Assembly: GCF_001514235.1 (NCBI RefSeq) | Contig: NZ_KQ948925.1 | Coordinates: 124,001-188,000, forward strand | Direction of reading: 5' to 3' | Source: Streptomyces caeruleatus | GTDB taxonomy: Bacteria; Actinomycetota; Actinomycetes; Streptomycetales; Streptomycetaceae | DNA length: 64,000 nt | Part shown: positions 58,523 through 64,000 of the stretch, one piece after another | Layout: each line of letters begins with the position of its first letter | How positions within the stretch are numbered: position 1 is the first letter of the stretch | Made by a program: the position numbers and the translations under genes | The notes under the pieces: generated by a model | What the model saw: the letters and a program-made list of their open reading frames with translations, nothing else | What the model was told of the DNA's origin: nothing | Database searches by the model: none

Positions 58523-58900
58523 ATGTCGAAACAAGAACTTGAGGTGATCGGCCAGGCCGCCGCCGACTCCTGCTGCGGCGCACTGGCGTCCGCGCCCCTG
58601 GACGACGAGCGGGCGGCGGAGCTGGCCAAGGTGTTCAAGGCGCTCGGGGATCCGGTCCGACTGCGGCTGCTGTCGATGATCGCCTCCCGGGAGGGCGGCG
58701 AGGTCTGCGTCTGCGAGATGACCCCCGCGTTCGACCTGTCCCAGCCCACGATCTCCCACCACCTCAAGCTGCTGCGCCAGGCCGGGCTGATCGACTGCGA
58801 GCGTCGCGGCACGTGGGTGTACTACTGGGTGCTGCCGGGCGTCCTGGACCGGCTCGCCGAATTCCTGACCACCCCGCAGTCCGCCCGGGTGTCCGGGTGA
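58523..58900 (+). CDS. arsR: ArsR-family metalloid-sensing repressor
   Basis: The 125-residue winged-helix repressor has the metalloid motif EVCVCEM (Cys62, Cys64) in the recognition-helix region and the DNA-binding helix LSQPTISHHLKLLRQAGL. An extra CC pair (Cys17, Cys18) lies near the N-terminus and could add a third ligand. It leads a unit with the aquaporin and arsC, and its TGA overlaps the GTG of the aquaporin gene. Confidence 0.94.
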   Translation: MSKQELEVIGQAAADSCCGALASAPLDDERAAELAKVFKALGDPVRLRLLSMIASREGGEVCVCEMTPAFDLSQPTISHHLKLLRQAGLIDCERRGTWVYYWVLPGVLDRLAEFLTTPQSARVSG

Positions 58901-59631
58901 CCGCCTCTCTGGGCCGTCGCCTCGCCGCGGAGTCGCTCGGGACCGCACTGCTGGTCGCCGTCGTCGTCGGCTCCGGGATCCAGGCCACCGAGCTCTCGTC
59001 CGACGTCGGTGTGCAGCTGCTGGCCAACTCCCTGGCCACCGTCTTCGGTCTGGCCGTGCTGATCACGCTGTTCGGGCCGGTCTCCGGCGCGCACTTCAAT
59101 CCGGTCGTGACGCTCGCCGTCTGGTTCACGGGCCGCCGCACCGGCACCGGCCCCTCGCTGCGGGAGGTCGCCGCGTACGTCCCCGCCCAGGTGGCCGGGG
59201 CGATCGGCGGCGCGGTCCTGGCCGACGCCATGTTCGCCAGGCCCCTGGTGCGGCTCTCCACTCACGACCGGTTCGCCGGACACCTGTGGCTGGGCGAGGT
59301 CGTCGCCACGGCCGGGCTGATCCTGCTCGTCCTCGGCCTGGAGCGCGTCGGCCGTGCCGCCACGGCGCCGGCGGCCGTGGCCGCGTACATCGGCGCCGCT
59401 TACTGGTTCACCTCCTCCACCTCGTTCGCGAACCCCGCGGTGACCGTCGGACGCGCCTTCACCGACACCTTCGCCGGGATCGCCCCCGCCTCCGTGGCCC
59501 CGTTCGTCGCGGCGCAACTGATCGGTGCCGTACTGGGAGTGGGCGCCGTCGCCCTGGTGTACGGCCGCCGCGCACGGACCGGACTCGACGCCGCCGTCCC
59601 GCACGCCGAGCGTGAACTCGCCACCCCCTGA
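58897..59631 (+). CDS. MIP-family channel (aquaglyceroporin) of the arsenic locus
   Basis: The 244-residue protein has six helices and the two half-helix motifs HFNPVV and FANPAV, so the first NPA is changed to NPV. In actinobacterial and rhizobial ars loci such channels (AqpS type) let As(III) leave the cell after ArsC reduction. The GTG start overlaps arsR by four bases (GTGA). It stands in the place where other loci have an Acr3 or ArsB pump. Confidence 0.88.
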   Translation: MTASLGRRLAAESLGTALLVAVVVGSGIQATELSSDVGVQLLANSLATVFGLAVLITLFGPVSGAHFNPVVTLAVWFTGRRTGTGPSLREVAAYVPAQVAGAIGGAVLADAMFARPLVRLSTHDRFAGHLWLGEVVATAGLILLVLGLERVGRAATAPAAVAAYIGAAYWFTSSTSFANPAVTVGRAFTDTFAGIAPASVAPFVAAQLIGAVLGVGAVALVYGRRARTGLDAAVPHAERELATP

Positions 59632-59659
59632 CGTCCCCGCACCTCCGAGGAGCCGTTCC

Positions 59660-60073
59660 ATGAGCACCACCGCACCGCGCCCGTCCGTGCTGTTCGTCTG
59701 CGTCCACAACGCCGGCCGTTCCCAGATGGCCGCCGCCTACCTCAGCCACCTCGCGGGCGACCGCATCGAGGTCCGTTCCGCCGGATCGGCACCCGCTGAC
59801 CACGTGAACCCCGCGGTCGTCGAGGCGATGGCCGAGGCCGGCATCGACATCGCCGCCGAGAGCCCGAAGGTCCTCACCGTCGAGGCCGTCCAGGCGTCCG
59901 ACGTGGTGATCACCATGGGCTGCGGGGACGCCTGCCCGGTCTTCCCCGGCAAGACCTACCTCGACTGGCGGCTCGACGACCCGGCCGGGCAGGGCGTCGC
60001 GGCAGTCCGGCCGATCCGCGACGCGATCGAGGCGCGGGTACGAGGGTTGATCGCGGACGTACTGCCTGCATGA
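59660..60073 (+). CDS. arsC: Arsenate reductase, low-molecular-weight phosphatase type
   Basis: The 137-residue protein has the phosphatase loop VCVHNAGRS (Cys14-x5-Arg20) and two further cysteines, Cys88 and Cys92, in MGCGDACPVFPGK. It has the family's LDWRLDDPAGQG acid loop. Such enzymes reduce As(V) to As(III); in actinobacteria mycothiol and mycoredoxin supply the electrons. It follows the channel gene by 28 bases with a GAGG ribosome-binding site, so As(III) made here can leave by the channel or be methylated. Confidence 0.92.
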   Translation: MSTTAPRPSVLFVCVHNAGRSQMAAAYLSHLAGDRIEVRSAGSAPADHVNPAVVEAMAEAGIDIAAESPKVLTVEAVQASDVVITMGCGDACPVFPGKTYLDWRLDDPAGQGVAAVRPIRDAIEARVRGLIADVLPA

Positions 60074-60139
60074 CCGCCTCCCGTCGGGACTGCCGGGTCG
60101 GTCCGCCCGCTGCGGACGTGCGCGGGCGGGCCTGCGACC

Positions 60140-61069
60140 ATGATCCGCATGACCGGTTCAACTGATCCCGCGGCTCAGGCGGCGACCGCGGCGGAAGCCC
60201 TCTTCACCTCCACCGGTGACACCGGCCTGGAGCCTGTCACCGTCCTCACCTACCCGGCCGGAGCGGATCGTCTCGCTCGCCGGGAGGCGCTGCGTCCGGT
60301 GTACGAGGCGGTCGTCGCGCGGATCGGCAAGCCCACCCTGCTCGGTGGGTCCGCCGGCGGGCCGAGTGTGCGGTGGTGCACCGCGGAACGGGTCCTGCTG
60401 CTGTCCGGCGACCCCGCGCACGTCGAGCTCTCGGTGCACGAGGCCCGCACGTTCGAGGACGAGGAGTGGAACACGTTCGACGGCACGGATCTGGGCCGCA
60501 AGGGGCAGCCGCATCGCTTCGGCGAGCTGCCCTACACCTGGCAGCTCGACCGCAAGGGTCCAGGGAAGGCCACATCGTGGACGTACAACGGGGTGATGGT
60601 CGCCCACGGTTGGGACCACGCGGTCACCGGACTCGAACTGATGCTCGCCGCGTGGGTGGAGCAGTACCCCGTCCAGGCCCCGGGCGACTGGATCGGTTTC
60701 AATCTGTGGACCGCCCGGGACTGGCGCCGGGACATGATCGTGTCGTACTCACCGGGCGACCAGGGCCGCGAGTTGGCCGTGGGCATCCACGACCGGGGTG
60801 CCGAGCAGACCGAGGAGCGGCAGGCGCGGATGCGTGAGCGTGGCTGGCAGATCCTGGACGAGCACCAGTGGTGGCGCACCGCGTTGCCGGAGACTGATCC
60901 CGACGCGCCCCGGCGGATCGCCGAGCTCACCATCGCCGAGTGCCGTGCCCGCGGGGCGACCGGGCCGAACGAGCTGCGGGCTCACGACATCAGCGCGGGC
61001 GACGACGGCGAACTGTGGCTCACCGGCCTGGGCCTGCCGACCCACCCTTCCCGCGGCGAGCACTTCTGA
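60140..61069 (+). CDS. Uncharacterised cytoplasmic protein
   Basis: The 309-residue protein has no signal peptide or membrane helix. It is rich in Trp (NTFDG, WTYNGVMVAHGWDHA, DWIGFNLWTARDWRRD) and ends in a Gly/Pro-rich tail. I do not recognise a family. Start codons at 60140 and 60149 are both possible. The last 50 bases overlap the 3' end of the convergent MFS gene, which is real coding on both strands. It lies downstream of arsC by 66 bases, but nothing suggests an arsenic role. Confidence 0.7.
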   Translation: MIRMTGSTDPAAQAATAAEALFTSTGDTGLEPVTVLTYPAGADRLARREALRPVYEAVVARIGKPTLLGGSAGGPSVRWCTAERVLLLSGDPAHVELSVHEARTFEDEEWNTFDGTDLGRKGQPHRFGELPYTWQLDRKGPGKATSWTYNGVMVAHGWDHAVTGLELMLAAWVEQYPVQAPGDWIGFNLWTARDWRRDMIVSYSPGDQGRELAVGIHDRGAEQTEERQARMRERGWQILDEHQWWRTALPETDPDAPRRIAELTIAECRARGATGPNELRAHDISAGDDGELWLTGLGLPTHPSRGEHF

Positions 61070-62315
61070 GGGAAGGCCGACGCCCCGGTGGACCGGACCT
61101 GGCCGTGTACGCCGCGATGCTCATGACGGCCGTCGCGGTCAGGACGATCCCGGCGCCGACGTAGAGCGGTGACGTGTAGCCGTAGCCCGCTGTGATGGCC
61201 AGACCGCCGAGCCAGGCGCCGAGGGCGTTGCCAATGTTGGACGCCGAGACGTTGGCCCCGGCGGCGAGTGCCGCGCCGTGGGCGTGGTCGGTGACGCGGG
61301 TGATCAGGCCGGGTACACCGGCGAAGCCGGTCAGCCCCAGCAGGAACACGAGGGTCACCGATGCGACGGCGCTCTGCGCCAGGAGGCCGAACGCGGCCAG
61401 GGTGACGGTGAGTCCGAGCAGGGAGAGGACCAGGGTGCGGTCCCGGTCGTGGTCGGCCGCCCGGCCGCCGACCAGGTTGCCGACGACCAGGCCGACGCCG
61501 TAGACCATCAGCAGCCAGGCGACGTCCGCCGAGGAAAAGCCGCTGACCTCGGTGAAGGTGTAGGCGAGGTAGCTGAAGGCGCCGAACATCCCGCCGTAGC
61601 CGAGCGCGGTGGCCGTCAGGGTCAGCCAGACCTGCCAGGACCGGAAGGCCCGGAGCTGGGCCCGCAGACCGGCGGGCGGCGCCGTCGGCGGCAGTGTCCG
61701 GTCCGCGCGGCCCGGGACGAGCGTGACGATCCCCGCCAGGGCCAGCACGCCGATCGCGGTCACCGCCCAGAAGGCCGCCCGCCAGCCCCAGCGCTCCCCG
61801 ACCAGCGCGCCGAACGGCACGCCGAGCACGTTCGCGACGGTCAGTCCGGCGAACATGACGGCCACCGCGCGGGACTTCCTCTCCGGCGCCACCATGTCAC
61901 GCGCGACCAGCGAGCCGATCCCGAAGAACGAGCCGTGACAGAGGGCCGCGACGATCCGCCCGAGCATCATCACTGGATAGCTCGGCGCGACCGCCGACAG
62001 CAGGTTGCCGACGACGAACAACACCAGCAGGCCCACCAGGACCTGCTTCCTGGGCAGCCGTGCCGTCGCCGCGGTCAGCGCGACGGCGCCGATCGCGACA
62101 CTGAGCGCGTACCCGGAGATCAGCCGGCCGGCCGCCGCCTCGGACACCGCGAAGCTCGCCGCCACCTGCGGCAGCAGCCCGGCGATCAGGAACTCCGTCA
62201 GCCCGATGCCGAAGCCGCCGAGTGCCAGCGCGACGAGTCCGCTCGGCATGCGTGGCCGTTCGCTCGCGCGCTCCGGTAAGAGGAAGTCCGTGTCGCCGGC
62301 CCTGAATTCGCTCAT
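61020..62315 (-). CDS. MFS transporter of the DHA1 (AraJ-like) exporter type
   Basis: The 431-residue protein has twelve helices. It opens with ALALGGFGIGLTEFLIAGLL and the motif RLISGYALSVAIGA, usual for DHA1 sugar-efflux/chloramphenicol-type exporters. A long central loop contains RADRTLPPTAPPAGLR. I chose the ATG at 62315 because the 57 residues of the longer frame are not membrane- or signal-like. Its 3' end overlaps the convergent unknown gene by 50 bases. The exported compound is unknown. Confidence 0.88.
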   Translation of the reverse strand: MSEFRAGDTDFLLPERASERPRMPSGLVALALGGFGIGLTEFLIAGLLPQVAASFAVSEAAAGRLISGYALSVAIGAVALTAATARLPRKQVLVGLLVLFVVGNLLSAVAPSYPVMMLGRIVAALCHGSFFGIGSLVARDMVAPERKSRAVAVMFAGLTVANVLGVPFGALVGERWGWRAAFWAVTAIGVLALAGIVTLVPGRADRTLPPTAPPAGLRAQLRAFRSWQVWLTLTATALGYGGMFGAFSYLAYTFTEVSGFSSADVAWLLMVYGVGLVVGNLVGGRAADHDRDRTLVLSLLGLTVTLAAFGLLAQSAVASVTLVFLLGLTGFAGVPGLITRVTDHAHGAALAAGANVSASNIGNALGAWLGGLAITAGYGYTSPLYVGAGIVLTATAVMSIAAYTARSGPPGRRPSLRSARRGKGGSAGPGR

Positions 62316-62503
62316 GGTCCCACCCTCACGCGTCGTGGTGGATCCGCCCATGGACAAAGATCGACGGCTCTTGGACGGAAGTGACGGCGCCGGGTTCGGC
62401 GGCGGATGTGCCCTGCCGGAGGGGAGAGCGCAAGCTGGAGGTGGAAGCGGCCGGTCCGTAAGCGGCAGTGCCTTCGGCGGCACCACCCATGGGGAGGTCC
62501 TGG

Positions 62504-63304
62504 ATGACTTCGATGCCGAACCTGCCGGAGGTGGTTTCGCGCGAGGAGTGGCTCACCGCCCGCAGGGAGCTGCTGACCCGGGAGAAGGAGCTCACCCGGG
62601 CCCGGGACCGGGTCAACGCCGAGCGGCGGCGGCTGCCGATGGTCCGCGTCGACAAGCCGTACACGTTCGAGGGCCCGGACGGGCGGGTCGGTCTGCTCGA
62701 TCTGTTCGAGGGGCGGCCGCAGCTGGTCGTGCACCACTTCATGTGGACGTACGACCTCGACGCCGACGGCACCGAGCACCCCCGTGACACGGGGTGCAGC
62801 AGCTGCTCCTCCGCGGCCGACCAGATCCCCGCCCGGCTGCGGCAACTGCACGTGCGCAACACGTCGCTGGTCGCGGTGAGCCGGGCGCCGTACGAGAAGC
62901 TCGCCGCCTACCGCGCGCGGATGGGCTGGACCTTCCCCTGGTACTCGTCGGCCGGCAGCGACTTCAACCACGACTTCCACGCCACCGTCGACGACCGGGT
63001 CGCACCCGTCCAGGTCTACTTCCGCTCCGAGGCCGAACTCGCCGAGGCGGGCACGCCGTGGTCGGCGGGGATGCGGGGCGACTATCCGGGCATCAGCGCG
63101 TTCCTGCGGGTCGGGGACGAGGTCTTCCACACGTACGCCACGTACGGCCGCGGCATCGAGGAGTTCCACAACTGCTATCCGTACCTGGACCTGACCGCCC
63201 TCGGCCGCCAGGAGGCGTGGGAGGAGCCGGCCGGCCGCGCGGAGCCGCTCGGGCTGGAGGTCGGCGGGCCGGGGCTGCGGCTGCCCGACGAGTACGACGC
63301 GTGA
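62504..63304 (+). CDS. DUF899 thioredoxin-like protein
   Basis: The 266-residue protein belongs to the DUF899 family: EWLTARRELLTREKELTRAR at the start, then MVRVDKPYTFEG and the block GCSSCSSAADQIP with a CxxC motif in a thioredoxin-like fold. WTFPWYSSAGSDFNHDF and TYATYGRGIEEF follow. The ATG at 62504 is preceded by GGGGAGG. The family is widespread in soil actinobacteria without a settled function; a redox role is suggested by the CxxC. It is divergent from the MFS gene. Confidence 0.9.
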   Translation: MTSMPNLPEVVSREEWLTARRELLTREKELTRARDRVNAERRRLPMVRVDKPYTFEGPDGRVGLLDLFEGRPQLVVHHFMWTYDLDADGTEHPRDTGCSSCSSAADQIPARLRQLHVRNTSLVAVSRAPYEKLAAYRARMGWTFPWYSSAGSDFNHDFHATVDDRVAPVQVYFRSEAELAEAGTPWSAGMRGDYPGISAFLRVGDEVFHTYATYGRGIEEFHNCYPYLDLTALGRQEAWEEPAGRAEPLGLEVGGPGLRLPDEYDA

Positions 63305-63360
63305 GCGCCGGTGGCGTGCCGGGCCGGGTCCGGGCGGTGCGCGGCGTTACGGTCGGCGGC

Positions 63361-64000
63361 ATGGACGGTGATCGCCGAGGGTGGCGTGCGTGTGTGCTCG
63401 CCGGCGCGATGTTCGCCGTGTGCATGGCAGGAACCACGCTGCCGACGCCGCTCTACGGTCACTACCAGGACAAGTTCGGCTTCTCCGAGCTGATGGTCAC
63501 CGTGGTGTACGCCGTGTACGCCTTCGCGGTGATCGGCGTGCTGCTGCTCGTGGGCAACGCCTCGGACGCGGTGGGCAGGCGCCCGGTGATCCTGTGCGGG
63601 CTGGGCTTCGCGGCCGCGAGTGCCGTCTGCTTCCTGTGCGCCACGGGGCTGGGCTGGCTGTTCGTGGGGCGGCTGCTGTCGGGGCTGTCGGCCGGTCTGC
63701 TCACCGGGGCCGCCACGGCGTACGTGATGGAGCTGGCACCGGCGGGCGGCGCCTCCCGGGCCACGCTGGTGGCGACCGCCGCCAACATGGGCGGACTGGG
63801 GTGCGGCCCGCTGCTGGCCGGAGTGCTGGCGCAGTACGCGCCCTGGCCGCTGTACCTGCCGTTCGCCGTGCACCTCGCGCTGGTGGCGGGTGCGGTCGCC
63901 GTCACGCTGTGGCTTCCGGAGACCGTACGGGAACGCGGGTCGCTGCGTACCGTACGACCGCAACGGCCCGGCCTGCCGCCGCAGGTGCGGGCGGTGTTCG
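63361..64000 (+). CDS. MFS transporter, C-terminal part cut by window edge
   Basis: The visible 213 residues contain about six transmembrane helices, with the motif A loop GNASDAVGRRPV between helices 2 and 3 and PTPLYGHYQDKFGFSELMV after helix 1. This is the N-terminal half of a 12-helix MFS permease of the type often annotated as an exporter. It starts 56 bases after the DUF899 gene. The substrate cannot be judged from this half. Confidence 0.88.
   Translation, partial: MDGDRRGWRACVLAGAMFAVCMAGTTLPTPLYGHYQDKFGFSELMVTVVYAVYAFAVIGVLLLVGNASDAVGRRPVILCGLGFAAASAVCFLCATGLGWLFVGRLLSGLSAGLLTGAATAYVMELAPAGGASRATLVATAANMGGLGCGPLLAGVLAQYAPWPLYLPFAVHLALVAGAVAVTLWLPETVRERGSLRTVRPQRPGLPPQVRAVF

Overview
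The window is a 64 kb piece of a high-GC actinobacterial chromosome, almost certainly Streptomyces. The evidence is strong G/C bias at third codon positions, ATGA/GTGA stop-start overlaps, a complete conservon (CvnA-D plus two P450s), a STAS-ANTAR protein, a mycothiol-type maleylpyruvate isomerase homologue, an LAETG sortase substrate, and a fatty-acyl-AMP ligase/polyketide locus. Both edges cut through genes.

Layout. 0-4.7 kb: a cut P-loop kinase-like gene, a flavin monooxygenase coupled to an odd membrane protein, and a DUF3533 membrane protein. 4.9-9.4 kb: a four-gene unit of an MHS-type transporter, an OmpR-type regulator, a sensor kinase and an orphan TAXI solute-binding protein, followed by a decayed sugar-binding protein. 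10.1-14.1 kb: a sugar-phosphate operon (class II aldolase, PfkB kinase, methyltransferase) divergent from a TetR gene across a clear operator, then a DUF2071 gene and a strong terminator. 14.2-18.3 kb: a sortase-anchored DUF1996 protein, a flavodoxin, a STAS-ANTAR regulator and a small HTH protein. 18.3-23.3 kb: a glycerolipid-like group (DAG kinase, alkylglycerone-phosphate-synthase-like flavoenzyme, TetR, GlpD). 23.3-28.0 kb: small enzymes, a lipoprotein, a xylanase reduced to its two ends, and a hydrolase.

28.0-47.9 kb holds the main candidate system, a leftward operon. It encodes a fatty-acyl-AMP ligase, a 4,607-residue megasynthase (ACP-KS-AT-DH-KR-ACP-KS-AT-DH-KR-ACP-C-FkbH), an ACP-thioester-reductase protein and an alpha/beta hydrolase. 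My reading is inference. A fatty acid is activated and extended twice, the chain is passed by the condensation domain to a glyceryl unit made by the C-terminal FkbH domain, and the product is released by reduction, giving a polyketide-glycerol type lipid. I do not recognise this exact arrangement as a described pathway.

48.0-54.2 kb is the conservon. A 222-bp palindromic-ended element (MITE-like) sits inside the cvnC/cvnD junction and keeps the cvnD frame open, adding 74 codons to the GTPase. The first P450 lacks the ExxR arginine, as in CYP157. 54.3-57.5 kb: a CdaR/PucR-type regulator, a YciO-type protein and a dienelactone hydrolase. 57.6-60.1 kb: an arsenic locus (ArsM divergent from ArsR, an aquaglyceroporin and ArsC) without an Acr3/ArsB pump. 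60.1-64.0 kb: an unknown protein, an MFS exporter, a DUF899 protein and a cut MFS gene.
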